Source of the DNA: Spirochaetota bacterium | Lineage (GTDB): Bacteria; Spirochaetota; Spirochaetia; Treponematales; Treponemataceae | Length of the DNA stretch: 64,000 bases | Assembly (NCBI GenBank): GCA_023398165.1 | Contig: JAEWSQ010000007.1 | Location: 186,001-250,000 of the forward strand | Direction: 5' to 3' | Part shown: piece by piece, positions 16,583 through 24,968 of the stretch | How positions within the stretch are numbered: position 1 is the stretch's first letter | Layout of the letters: every line of letters begins with the position of its first letter | Position numbers and translations under genes: made by a program | Notes under the pieces: model-generated | Database searches by the model: none | What the model saw: only the letters and a program-made list of their open reading frames with translations | Told to the model about the DNA's origin: nothing

Positions 16583-17420
16583 ACTTCAATTCCATAGCGG
16601 GAATGGTGTCCATGTCGTCAAAGACGCGGTTTTCGCCGGCCATTGCCCAAATAAACGTATAATTACTCGTACCGCAGCCTGAGTGGATTGACCAGCTGGG
16701 AGAAATAATTGCCTGTTCATTGTGCATCACAACGTGGCGGGTTTCATTACCTTCGCCCATGTAATGGAAAACAATATTATCAGACGGAATATTAAAATAT
16801 AAATACACTTCCATGCGGCGTTCGTGAGTGTGGCAGGGCATGGTGTTCCAGACAGAGCCGGGAGCGAGCGTTGTAACTCCCATAGAAAGCTGACAGGTAT
16901 CAAGAACAGAAGGATGAATATACTGGCGGATAATTCGTTTGTTGGAAGTAAGTGAATCTCCAAGTTCTTTTTGTGCAGCTTCGGCGCTTGTTATATGTTT
17001 TGCAGGAAAAGTTTTGTGAGCAGGAGCGGAACACATGTAAAACTTTGCGCTGCTGCTTCCTGTGCTTTCAAACTCGATTTTTTTTGTACCCATAGGAAGG
17101 TAGAGAGCATCAAGCGGCTCCATAGTATACACTTCATTATCAGCATAAACTTTTCCTTCGCCTTCAATGTTAATGATACCGAGTTCCCGTCTTTCAAGGA
17201 AAAACTGTGTACCGAAATTCTTCCAGCAGTCAATATTTTTATCAATTGATAATTTTTTTGATGCGGGCATCGCTCCCATGGTGACCATGCGGTCTACATG
17301 GGAATACACCGCGCTCACGTCATCGTTTATAAAAACAGTATTAATGAGAAATTCATTTCTTATTTCTTCCGTTGTATACCTTTTAAAGTCCCGCTGATTA
17401 ACAGAGTATCTAATATCCAT
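16581..17420 (-). CDS. kduI: 5-keto-4-deoxyuronate isomerase
   Basis: KduI converts 5-keto-4-deoxyuronate, released by pectin or glycosaminoglycan lyases, to 2,5-diketo-3-deoxygluconate. The cupin metal site is visible in CHTHERRMEVYLYFN near residue 195, with a further His in SIHSGCGTSNY near 244. AAGGAG six bases before the ATG at 17420 (MDIRYSVNQRDF) fixes the start; upstream in-frame codons would give a non-family extension. The resulting 279 aa is the usual length. It is divergent from kduD, and both share the operator region at 17462-17490. Confidence 0.93.
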   Translation of the reverse strand: MDIRYSVNQRDFKRYTTEEIRNEFLINTVFINDDVSAVYSHVDRMVTMGAMPASKKLSIDKNIDCWKNFGTQFFLERRELGIINIEGEGKVYADNEVYTMEPLDALYLPMGTKKIEFESTGSSSAKFYMCSAPAHKTFPAKHITSAEAAQKELGDSLTSNKRIIRQYIHPSVLDTCQLSMGVTTLAPGSVWNTMPCHTHERRMEVYLYFNIPSDNIVFHYMGEGNETRHVVMHNEQAIISPSWSIHSGCGTSNYTFIWAMAGENRVFDDMDTIPAMELK

Positions 17421-17461
17421 ATTTTCTCCTTTAAAAACAGTAAAAAATGTAAAAAAACGCA

Positions 17462-17490
17462 TTTGTATACAAAAAAGTAAAGTGTATACA
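17462..17490. promoter_or_regulatory. Two GntR/FCD-type operators between kduI and kduD
   Basis: TTTGTATACAAA (17462-17473) is a perfect 12-bp palindrome and TGTATACA (17483-17490) a second perfect one. Both have the GTATAC core seen in operators of FCD-type GntR regulators of uronate genes such as UxuR and ExuR. Their centres are 19 bases apart. They sit directly upstream of the kduD -35 box and within reach of the kduI promoter. The regulator encoded at 18396-19088 is the obvious ligand-responsive binder. Confidence 0.7.
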
Positions 17491-17519
17491 TTTACAAAAT
17501 CAGTATATAGAGCTATACT
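17491..17519 (+). promoter_or_regulatory. Promoter of kduD
   Basis: TTTACA (17491-17496) and TATACT (17514-17519) are separated by exactly 17 bases, close to the sigma-70 consensus. A further inverted repeat, CAGTATA-N6-TATACTG (17501-17507 with 17514-17520), overlaps the -10 box. Transcription should begin near 17526, about 44 bases before the kduD ATG. Confidence 0.65.
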
Positions 17520-17569
17520 GCAGATGTCAACAAGGAAGTTTATATTTTTTTCTTTAGAAGGAGTATGCG

Positions 17570-18370
17570 ATGTTTGATCATAATAGTTTCAGACTTGATG
17601 GTAAAATTGCTTTGGTTACCGGTGCTTCATACGGGATAGGATATGCAATTGCATGCGGTCTGGCCGCTTATGGAGCAAAAATTGTTTTTAACGATATTAA
17701 TCAGGAACTTGTAGATAAAGGAATTGCATCCTACAAAAAAGACGGGATTGATGTGAAAGGGTATGTTTGCGACGTTACCGATGAAAAAGCGGTGACGGAT
17801 ATGGTGTGTTCTATTGAAAAAGATGCAGGAGTAATTGATATTCTTGTAAACAACGCGGGAATAATTAAAAGAATACCTATGTGTGAAATGTCGGCAGAAG
17901 ATTTTAGAAAAGTAATCGATATCGATCTTAATGCCCCTTTCATAGTATCGAAGGCGGTTATTCCATCGATGATAAAAAAGGGTCATGGAAAAATTATCAA
18001 TATATGTTCAATGATGAGCGAACTAGGGAGGGAAACGGTTTCCGCCTATGCAGCTGCTAAGGGCGGACTGAAAATGCTTACTAGAAATATATGTTCAGAG
18101 TTCGGTCATGCGAATATTCAATGTAACGGTCTCGGTCCGGGGTATATTGAAACTCCGCAGACTGCACCTTTACGGGAAAAACAGGCCGACGGGTCGCGCC
18201 ATCCTTTCGATGCGTTCATTCTTGCAAAAACGCCCGCTGAGCGGTGGGGTACAACAGACGATCTCATGGGACCTGCCGTATTTTTGGCATCAGATGCATC
18301 CAACTTTGTTAACGGTCATATACTCTATGTAGACGGCGGAATTCTTGCCTATATAGGCAAACAACCCTAG
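17570..18370 (+). CDS. kduD: SDR dehydrogenase, KduD/gluconate 5-dehydrogenase type
   Basis: The protein (266 aa) is a classical short-chain dehydrogenase. It has the cofactor motif TGASYGIG near residues 17-24, NNAG near 95, and the catalytic Tyr-Lys in YAAAK near 160. In this context it most likely reduces 2,5-diketo-3-deoxygluconate to 2-keto-3-deoxygluconate (KduD role). The C-terminus DGGILAYIGKQP is shared with gluconate 5-dehydrogenases, so that activity is the alternative. AAGGAG precedes the ATG. It is followed after 25 bases by the GntR regulator. Confidence 0.85.
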   Translation: MFDHNSFRLDGKIALVTGASYGIGYAIACGLAAYGAKIVFNDINQELVDKGIASYKKDGIDVKGYVCDVTDEKAVTDMVCSIEKDAGVIDILVNNAGIIKRIPMCEMSAEDFRKVIDIDLNAPFIVSKAVIPSMIKKGHGKIINICSMMSELGRETVSAYAAAKGGLKMLTRNICSEFGHANIQCNGLGPGYIETPQTAPLREKQADGSRHPFDAFILAKTPAERWGTTDDLMGPAVFLASDASNFVNGHILYVDGGILAYIGKQP

Positions 18371-18395
18371 TACGCATTTTCGAAGAGGATTACGA

Positions 18396-19088
18396 ATGAA
18401 CAGCAGTGAACAGGTACAAAGTGTAAAATCCCAGGATGCTCCGGGGCTTATATATTCAACACTGAAAAAGGAAATTCTAAACCTTACAATAAAGCCGGGG
18501 GAGGAAATTTCTGAGAGCAGTATCTGTTCACGGTTTAATGCCTCCCGTACTCCTGTCCGTGAAGCTTTTTTGCGGCTGCAAAATGCGGGTCTTCTGACGA
18601 CAGTTTCGTATAAAGGATCGTTTGCATCTCTTTTAGATTATGATGCGATTCAGCAGGTTATTTATATGAGATGTATTGTAGAAGCTGCTGTGCTTTCCGA
18701 TTTTATACAGAAAATAACACCGTATCAGATAGAAGAACTGCGCTATCGAATCAATATACAAAGAATTCTTACTAGCGATGATATTGATATTAATAAATTT
18801 TTTGAAGCGGATTATGAATTTCATTCCATTTGGTTCACTCATGAAAAAAAAGAACTCTTATGGAAAATAATTCAAAGATCGCAATATCATTATTCGCGGT
18901 TTAGAATGCTCGATCTAAACGATAAGGAACACTGCAAAAACATCTTTGACGAGCATATGCATTTATTTGAGCTTATAGAAAAAAAGGATGCGGAAAATGC
19001 ATCCAGGTTTATTCATGAACATTTACAAGGGGGTACGCATAGAATCGCTGAACGCATCACCAAAGATTATGCTTCTTATTTTTTATAA
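18396..19088 (+). CDS. GntR-family regulator with FCD ligand domain
   Basis: The N-terminal winged helix spans about residues 15-80 and contains the family phrase SRTPVREAFLRLQNAGL. An all-helical FCD domain follows (about 85-220), with the conserved metal-site pattern of Asp and His (FEADYEFHSIWF, FDEHMHLFE, FIHEHLQGG). Such proteins bind sugar acids, so a uronate or ketogluconate ligand is likely. It is cotranscribed with kduD and probably binds the TGTATACA sites at 17462-17490, giving autoregulation. Confidence 0.9.
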   Translation: MNSSEQVQSVKSQDAPGLIYSTLKKEILNLTIKPGEEISESSICSRFNASRTPVREAFLRLQNAGLLTTVSYKGSFASLLDYDAIQQVIYMRCIVEAAVLSDFIQKITPYQIEELRYRINIQRILTSDDIDINKFFEADYEFHSIWFTHEKKELLWKIIQRSQYHYSRFRMLDLNDKEHCKNIFDEHMHLFELIEKKDAENASRFIHEHLQGGTHRIAERITKDYASYFL

Positions 19089-19370
19089 CAAAAGTTATGT
19101 TCTTAATTGATTTTTACGAGCGGTGCTGTGTTGTAATTTGTATTGAATTTTCTGTTGCCGTCGGCTGCAGCAAGGTAAAATTCATGAGTATTACAACCAT
19201 CATGCCGGAAATCGTCCTGCTAATGCAGTCTTATACATCCTGCCTGTTTACTGCACATTCCTCTTCAGGCTGATACTGTTTAACATTCAAAAAACCTCAT
19301 ATTCCTTCCCGCTGACGGCTGTGAAAATTTATATATATCATAGAGTACCATTAAAGGAGGTATAACTCTT
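19089..19370 (+). other. Leader region of the TRAP transporter genes
   Basis: These 282 bases before dctP hold a very strong ribosome-binding site (AAAGGAGGT, nine bases before the dctP ATG). They also contain a 29-codon frame (19184-19273) with a modest AAGGT ahead of it. No GTATAC operator copy and no clear terminator or promoter pair are visible. The transporter may be partly cotranscribed with the regulator. Confidence 0.4.
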
Positions 19371-20354
19371 ATGAAAAAAATCACAGTAATTGCACTAATG
19401 TGTGTTGTATGCGCTTTCTTGAGCGCTGCCGACAAAAAAGTGGAACTGAAATTTGCCCACTATCTGGCGGAGAACCATCCGGCTCATGAGGCCGCTGTTG
19501 CTTTTGCAAATGCGGTTAAAGAAAAAACCGGAGGGACTGTAACCGTAACGCTGTTTCCAAACAGCATGCTTGGAAACTCCCAGGAGCTTGTTGAACAGAC
19601 AACAACAGGCGCTCTCGATCTTGTAATTCCAACAGAGCCCGCTATTGCAAAATATGTTAAGAAATTCAACATGGTAGGCGCTCCGTTTGCTTTTAAGGAT
19701 TATGAGGCAACTGATAAATTTTTTGCAGGAAGTTTTTTGTCCTGGGTGAATAAAGATATTGAAGCAGTCGGTTTAAAATATCTTGCACGCTGGGAATACG
19801 GTTTTAGAAACTACACAACATCAGTCCGCCAGATAAATACTCCAAAAGATATGCAGGGATTAAAAATTAGAACTCCTCCTGATTTTGTAAACTCTGCAAC
19901 CGTAAAGGCTCTGGGCGGAATTTCACAGACCATTTCGTTTACAGAACTTCCTATGGCATTAAAGCAGGGTGTCGTTGACGGGCAGGAAAACCCTATTGCA
20001 ACAATACTTTCAGGAAAAATGTATGAAACGCAAAAGTTTTTATCTGTATTGAATTATACGTATAATTCAACACACCTGTTAATGAATAAGAAAAAATTTG
20101 ATTCTCTCACCGCTGCCCAGCAGAAAATCATTATTGATGAAGCTGTGAAGGCAGGCCTTGCCATGCAGAAAGCAGTACGGGAACAGGAGGCAAAGCAGAT
20201 TAAGGAATTGGAAAAAAACGGCATGCAGGTTGCATACCCCGACACCAAACCTTTTATAACAGCAGCTTCTCCCGTATATGATGAATTAAAGGCACAGGTC
20301 GGAGAGGCAGACTATAAGTATTTTATGGATCTTCTGGAAAAAAGCAGAAAGTAA
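19371..20354 (+). CDS. TRAP transporter substrate-binding protein (DctP family)
   Basis: This is the periplasmic binding protein of a tripartite ATP-independent transporter. A signal peptide covers residues 1-20 (cleavage near LSAADKK). The mature part has the family's ligand-contact region GLKIRTPPDFV near 164, whose Arg normally binds the substrate carboxylate, and the VVDGQENPIATI segment near 202. The 327-aa length is typical. Neighbouring kduI, kduD and gntR suggest a uronate or related sugar-acid substrate. Hairpins after its stop codon may stabilise its message relative to the membrane subunits. Confidence 0.93.
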   Translation: MKKITVIALMCVVCAFLSAADKKVELKFAHYLAENHPAHEAAVAFANAVKEKTGGTVTVTLFPNSMLGNSQELVEQTTTGALDLVIPTEPAIAKYVKKFNMVGAPFAFKDYEATDKFFAGSFLSWVNKDIEAVGLKYLARWEYGFRNYTTSVRQINTPKDMQGLKIRTPPDFVNSATVKALGGISQTISFTELPMALKQGVVDGQENPIATILSGKMYETQKFLSVLNYTYNSTHLLMNKKKFDSLTAAQQKIIIDEAVKAGLAMQKAVREQEAKQIKELEKNGMQVAYPDTKPFITAASPVYDELKAQVGEADYKYFMDLLEKSRK

Positions 20355-20363
20355 AAATATCAT

Positions 20364-20510
20364 TACATTGAGGCAATTTCAAAAGTCAGACGAGTTTTGA
20401 AATTGCTACTTTAATGTAGCGACAGAATTTTTATAACTAACTATGTCAAAAGTAGTTATAAAAATTCTGTAAAGCCACTTGAGAAAGTTAACAGACTTTT
20501 GAAAGTGGCT
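20364..20510 (+). promoter_or_regulatory. Tandem hairpins between dctP and dctM
   Basis: Three stem-loops follow the dctP stop. C1 is 20373-20384 with 20395-20406 (12 bp) inside an outer stem 20364-20369 with 20413-20418. C2 is 20422-20439 with 20453-20470, a perfect 18-bp stem with a 13-base loop. C3 is 20473-20480 with 20503-20510 plus an inner 5-bp stem 20484-20488 with 20495-20499. None ends in a T-tract. Such structures after a binding-protein gene usually protect the upstream mRNA so that more binding protein than permease is made. Confidence 0.75.
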
Positions 20511-20614
20511 CACATTGTATAATTTTTATTATGCGCAGGGGCGGTCAGAATACCACCCTTTGCGTAAATATAGTGCTGAATAAAAACAGCACTTATCAGC
20601 TATGGAGTACAGCT

Positions 20615-21901
20615 ATGTTAACATTGTTTATCTTTATTATATTATTGCTATTAATACTATTAAATGTGCCGATTGCAGTCTCTATGGGGATGACTGCGGT
20701 TTGCTTTTTTATAGGACTGGGACAGGGTGCCTCCCTTACGATGCTCGCCCAGCGGATGTTTTACGGAACAACAGGATTTACACTGCTTGCTGTTCCTTTT
20801 TTTATTTTAGCCGGAAACCTTATGAACTCTGGAGGTATAACCAACAGGATTTTCAGGTTCGCCCGTGCTCTTGTCGGTCATGTTCCCGGAGGACTTGGTC
20901 AGGTCTCCGTTATTTCATCTGTTATTTTTTCCGGAATGTCGGGGTCCGCGGTTGCTGATGCCGCAGGACTTGGACAAATAGAACAAAAGGCTATGATTGA
21001 TGACGGCTACGATCCTGTGGTTGCAGCTTCCATGGTGGCATCTTCATCCATAATAGGGCCGATTATTCCTCCGTCTATTCCCTTTGTATTTTACGGAGCT
21101 CTTACCGCAGTCTCTGTCCCGCGTCTTTTTATGGCAGGTTTTGTTCCCGGTATTATCATGTCTATTACCCAAATGATTATAATTGCAATTATGGCTGGAC
21201 CGAGAAATTTTCCGAGGGCTAAAAGAGTAAACTTTAAAGAATTTATACATGCCACTGCAGGCGCCTTTTTCCCATTAATGACACCGGTAATAATTATAGG
21301 CGGAATAATGACAGGACTCTTTACTCCTACAGAAGCATCTGTTGTAGCATGCATCTATGCAATAATCCTTGGACTCATTTATAAGGATTTAAAAATTAAA
21401 GACCTGCCCGGAATATTCTGGAGTACGATAAAATCATCTGCAGGGCTGTTATTAATAATGGCAGTTGCCAACTTCTTCGGCTGGTTTGTCATGTACGAGC
21501 AGATACCGAATAAGCTTATAACTTCTCTTGCTTCCATTGGAGCATCAGGGAGCGGTGTTATGGCAATAGTAATTGCTGTAATACTGATAATGGGATTATT
21601 CATGGAAGGAAATGCAATTTTATTTATTATTATTCCCATATTTTTACCAATATTCAAAATGTACGGATTTGACTTAATTAATCTGGGCGTTGTTTTAACC
21701 CTTCTCATCATGATTGGGAATCTGACGCCTCCTGTGGGAATGTGCCTGTTTGCCGTTGCAGGACATGCAAAGGTACCTATACTGAAACTAGGGTTTGAAT
21801 GCCTTCCCTATATAATAGGAATTCTTTTACTTACAATTTTAATGGCATATGTTCCCATCATTTCCACCTTTCTGCCGAATCTTATAATGGGGGTTGAATA
21901 G
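20615..21901 (+). CDS. TRAP transporter large membrane subunit (DctM family)
   Basis: DctM is the sodium-coupled channel subunit. The 428-aa protein is almost wholly hydrophobic, with about 11-12 helices, and has family segments such as GMSGSAVADAAGLGQIE near 108 and SSIIGPIIPPSIPFVFYG near 145. I place the start at the ATG at 20615 (MLTLFIFIILL), preceded by TGGAG. The frame is open further upstream to 20531, but that 28-residue extension is polar and crosses leader stem-loops. Gene order P-M-Q differs from the more common P-Q-M. Confidence 0.92.
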   Translation: MLTLFIFIILLLLILLNVPIAVSMGMTAVCFFIGLGQGASLTMLAQRMFYGTTGFTLLAVPFFILAGNLMNSGGITNRIFRFARALVGHVPGGLGQVSVISSVIFSGMSGSAVADAAGLGQIEQKAMIDDGYDPVVAASMVASSSIIGPIIPPSIPFVFYGALTAVSVPRLFMAGFVPGIIMSITQMIIIAIMAGPRNFPRAKRVNFKEFIHATAGAFFPLMTPVIIIGGIMTGLFTPTEASVVACIYAIILGLIYKDLKIKDLPGIFWSTIKSSAGLLLIMAVANFFGWFVMYEQIPNKLITSLASIGASGSGVMAIVIAVILIMGLFMEGNAILFIIIPIFLPIFKMYGFDLINLGVVLTLLIMIGNLTPPVGMCLFAVAGHAKVPILKLGFECLPYIIGILLLTILMAYVPIISTFLPNLIMGVE

Positions 21902-21902
21902 T

Positions 21903-22409
21903 ATGAGTGAAGGAAAGAATTTTTTCATTAAAGCCGATGCTGCTGTAAAGGCTGTATTGAAGTATATTACGCTTGTAATGTTTTCCATACTCATGGTAAT
22001 AATTGCATTAAATGTGTTAAACAGACTCATACCGGTAACATCGTTTCACTGGCTTGATGAGATAATTGAACTGTGTTTTGCTGCAATGACCTTTTACGGA
22101 GCGGCAGCAGTATGGATAACCAAGGGTCATTACAGTGCAGGGAATTGGCTTGAAAAGAGGATGAAAAATGAAAAGGGTGCATATCTGCTCCGGCTTCTCG
22201 TGGATTGTATATCTCTGACATTTTTGGTAATTCTTTTTTACTTCTCATTATCGCTCGTGTTAAAAACACAGGAAGTAACTGCGGTTTTTCAAATACCCCG
22301 CTCTGTCTTATATTTGTGCATGCCTACATCGTCTCTAATAATGATTTTATATACCGTATATTTTATGATAGAGGATTTTAAAACAATTCTACCGGAACTT
22401 AAGAAATAG
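21903..22409 (+). CDS. TRAP transporter small membrane subunit (DctQ family)
   Basis: The 168-aa protein has four hydrophobic helices and the family's VSFHWLDEI-type turn (here TSFHWLDEIIELCF near 44). It assembles with DctM to form the membrane part of the transporter. The ATG at 21903 comes two bases after the dctM stop; a TTG nine bases earlier is a less likely start. It ends the operon, and the long hairpin at 22445-22538 follows. Confidence 0.9.
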   Translation: MSEGKNFFIKADAAVKAVLKYITLVMFSILMVIIALNVLNRLIPVTSFHWLDEIIELCFAAMTFYGAAAVWITKGHYSAGNWLEKRMKNEKGAYLLRLLVDCISLTFLVILFYFSLSLVLKTQEVTAVFQIPRSVLYLCMPTSSLIMILYTVYFMIEDFKTILPELKK

Positions 22410-22444
22410 AGACAGCGTTAGCCCCTTGCCTCGTTGAGATAATG

Positions 22445-22538
22445 CTGATTCTATGGAAAAACCGTCATCATTCCGTCTTGGAGTGACTGAAAGGAACGGA
22501 ACGAACGGGACGAATGACGAGTTTTTCCATAGAATCAG
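22445..22538 (+). repeat. 94-base imperfect palindrome after dctQ
   Basis: An 18-bp perfect outer stem (22445-22462 with 22521-22538) is followed by a one-base bulge (22520) and six more pairs (22463-22468 with 22514-22519). An inner pairing TTCCGT/ACGGAA follows (22471-22476 with 22496-22501). No T-tract follows on either strand, so it is not a simple terminator. It may end or protect the TRAP mRNA, or be a copy of a dispersed palindromic element. Confidence 0.75.
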
Positions 22539-22593
22539 ATATATATAAAATTTTATTTGACTCTCCCCCTGGAGGAGACTGTATACTGTAGGT

Positions 22594-24903
22594 ATGAGTA
22601 CTAATGAAATTTGTATTAAAGGGCTGCATGAAAACAACCTTAAAAACGTGGATCTTCGAATTCCCAAAGAGAAGATTGTCGTATTTACCGGTGTTTCAGG
22701 GAGCGGTAAATCTAGTATTGTTTTTGACACCATTGCAAGTGAAAGTCAGAGGCAGATGAACGAAAGTTATTCAGCCTTTATCCGCTCCAGACTTCCAAAA
22801 TTTCCAAAACCTCATGCAGACAGCATTGAAAATTTAACTGCGTCTGTTATTGTCGACCAAACTCCGCTCGGCGGCAATGCACGCTCTACGGTCGGTACAA
22901 TATCCGACATGTATACGAGTCTCCGCCTCATCTTCTCCCGCATCGGGAATCCTCATGTCGGCACCGCCTCGTATTTTTCTTTCAACGACCCAAACGGCAT
23001 GTGTAAAACCTGCTCGGGTCTAGGCCGTGTTATGGGAATTGATATTACATCCCTTTTAAATACTGAAGAGTCTCTCCGCTCTGGGGGTATTAAGCATACC
23101 CTTTATAAAGAGGGTGCGTACTTTTGGGGACAACTTGAAAAATCTAAGTTTTTCGACATGGATAAAAAGCTGTCTGATTTTTCAAAAGAAGAAATGAACC
23201 TATTACTCTACGGCAACCGTTCAGGTCTTACACAGAATGATGTTGTATCGCAGACTGATATTGCCTCTTTTAAAAAAAATGAAAAACTTCTTCGCGAAAG
23301 CAAATTTGTCGAAGGACTCGTTCCCCACATGACGCGCCTCTTTTTAAACCGCGACACAAGCGGCATGAGCAGGCCTCTGCAGGAAAATGCGCAGAAGCTT
23401 CTGCATGAGGAACTGTGTCCCGACTGCAGGGGGGAGAGACTCAACAAGGAAGCAAGAACCTGTAAAGTTGCCGGCTATACCATTGTTGAAATGTGTGCTA
23501 TGGAAGCGTCTGATTTATATGAAGTGTTGCGAAAAATAGATGACAGCCGGGTAATCACGGTGGTTGACTCATTGTGTGCAGGGCTCAAGCGCCTTGTCGA
23601 CATAGGACTTCCGTATATCAGTCTTAACCGCGATTCCTCATCCCTTTCGGGCGGGGAGGCTCAGAGATTAAAACTCGTCCGCTACATGGGATCGAGCCTT
23701 ACCAATTTAACCTACATTTTCGATGAGCCGAGTACCGGTCTTCATCCGCGCGATGTGGGACGCATGAATACTCTGCTGCAGAACCTGCGCGACAAGGGCA
23801 ATACTGTTCTAGTCGTCGAACATGATAAAGATGTTATTTCTATTGCGGATCATGTCATCGATGTTGGGCCGAATGCCGGAAGAGACGGAGGGCGGATTGT
23901 TTTTGAGGGAAGTTATAAGTCTCTTCTCGAATCTGACACTCTTACAGGAAGAGCCATGAAAACATCGCTTGAGTATAAAGAAAAAACAAGAAAACCGCAT
24001 GACTGGCTCAATGTGGAACATGCCTCCATTCATAATTTAAAGGATGTGAGCATCAGTATTCCAACAGGCGTTATGACTGTAGTTACAGGGGTTGCAGGAA
24101 GCGGAAAAAGTTCGCTTATATCGCACTGTTTTGCAAAAAAATACGAGGACCGCGTTGTTCGTGTTGACCAGGGACCGATCACTGCAACGAACAGATCCAT
24201 GCCTGCCTCCTATCTTGGATTCTTTTACAGCATTAGAAAGGTATTTGTTTCATCTTCCGGAAAGGATATAGGTCTATTCAGTTTTAATTCAAAGGGTGCC
24301 TGCCCCGCATGCGGAGGGAAGGGTGTGATTGTTACCGAGCTTGCTTTTATGGATCCAGTCATAACCCCCTGCGAGGCATGCGGTACGACACGGTATAATG
24401 ACGAGGCTTTACAAGTTATGTATAGGGGGAAGACAATTGTCGATGTATTGAATCTCACCGTGGATGATGCCTTGGATTTTTTTGACAGTACAGATGATAA
24501 GGGTATTATCAGTGTACTAAAAGCGATGAAGGAAACAGGGCTTTCATATATGACCCTGGGGCAGCCGCTTTCAACATTATCGGGCGGGGAAAGACAGAGA
24601 ATTAAACTTGCAAAGTACATCGGAAAAAAAGGGAATATCTTAATTCTCGATGAGCCGACAACAGGGCTGCACAGTTCCGACACCGGAAAACTATTATCGC
24701 TCTTTGAACGCATGGTGGACAAGGGCAATACGGTAATTATTATTGAGCACAATCTTGAAGTTGTGAAGAGAGCTGACTGGGTAATTGATATTGGACCCGA
24801 AGGCGGCAAGCACGGGGGGCAGGTTGTATTTACGGGAACTCCAAAAGAGATGAGAGACGGTTCTACAACAATTACCGCTGACTGCCTTCGTAAGTGCTCA
24901 TGA
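22594..24903 (+). CDS. UvrA-like ABC ATPase (UvrA2/DrrC type)
   Basis: The protein has two UvrA-type ABC domains. Walker A motifs are GVSGSGKSS near residue 33 and GVAGSGKSS near 498. Signatures LSGGEAQRLKL (about 351) and LSGGERQRIKL (about 661) are each followed by DEP(S/T)TGLH. Zinc modules CKTCSGLG with CPDCRGERL and CPACGGKG with CEACGTTRY are present. At 769 aa it is about 170 residues shorter than housekeeping UvrA and lacks most of the UvrB-binding region. This matches UvrA2-like proteins, some of which (DrrC) confer resistance to DNA-intercalating drugs. A role in protection rather than excision repair is therefore likely but unproven. Confidence 0.88.
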   Translation: MSTNEICIKGLHENNLKNVDLRIPKEKIVVFTGVSGSGKSSIVFDTIASESQRQMNESYSAFIRSRLPKFPKPHADSIENLTASVIVDQTPLGGNARSTVGTISDMYTSLRLIFSRIGNPHVGTASYFSFNDPNGMCKTCSGLGRVMGIDITSLLNTEESLRSGGIKHTLYKEGAYFWGQLEKSKFFDMDKKLSDFSKEEMNLLLYGNRSGLTQNDVVSQTDIASFKKNEKLLRESKFVEGLVPHMTRLFLNRDTSGMSRPLQENAQKLLHEELCPDCRGERLNKEARTCKVAGYTIVEMCAMEASDLYEVLRKIDDSRVITVVDSLCAGLKRLVDIGLPYISLNRDSSSLSGGEAQRLKLVRYMGSSLTNLTYIFDEPSTGLHPRDVGRMNTLLQNLRDKGNTVLVVEHDKDVISIADHVIDVGPNAGRDGGRIVFEGSYKSLLESDTLTGRAMKTSLEYKEKTRKPHDWLNVEHASIHNLKDVSISIPTGVMTVVTGVAGSGKSSLISHCFAKKYEDRVVRVDQGPITATNRSMPASYLGFFYSIRKVFVSSSGKDIGLFSFNSKGACPACGGKGVIVTELAFMDPVITPCEACGTTRYNDEALQVMYRGKTIVDVLNLTVDDALDFFDSTDDKGIISVLKAMKETGLSYMTLGQPLSTLSGGERQRIKLAKYIGKKGNILILDEPTTGLHSSDTGKLLSLFERMVDKGNTVIIIEHNLEVVKRADWVIDIGPEGGKHGGQVVFTGTPKEMRDGSTTITADCLRKCS

Positions 24904-24968
24904 AAGTAAAATAGAGAGAATGCAGCAATACGTTAAACCGATATTGGATTTATCGTACAAAATGTGTT

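Noticed and set aside
19184..19273. 29-codon leader ORF before dctP
   Set aside because: It has only a modest AAGGT, no terminator or partner structure follows, and codon use is not convincing.
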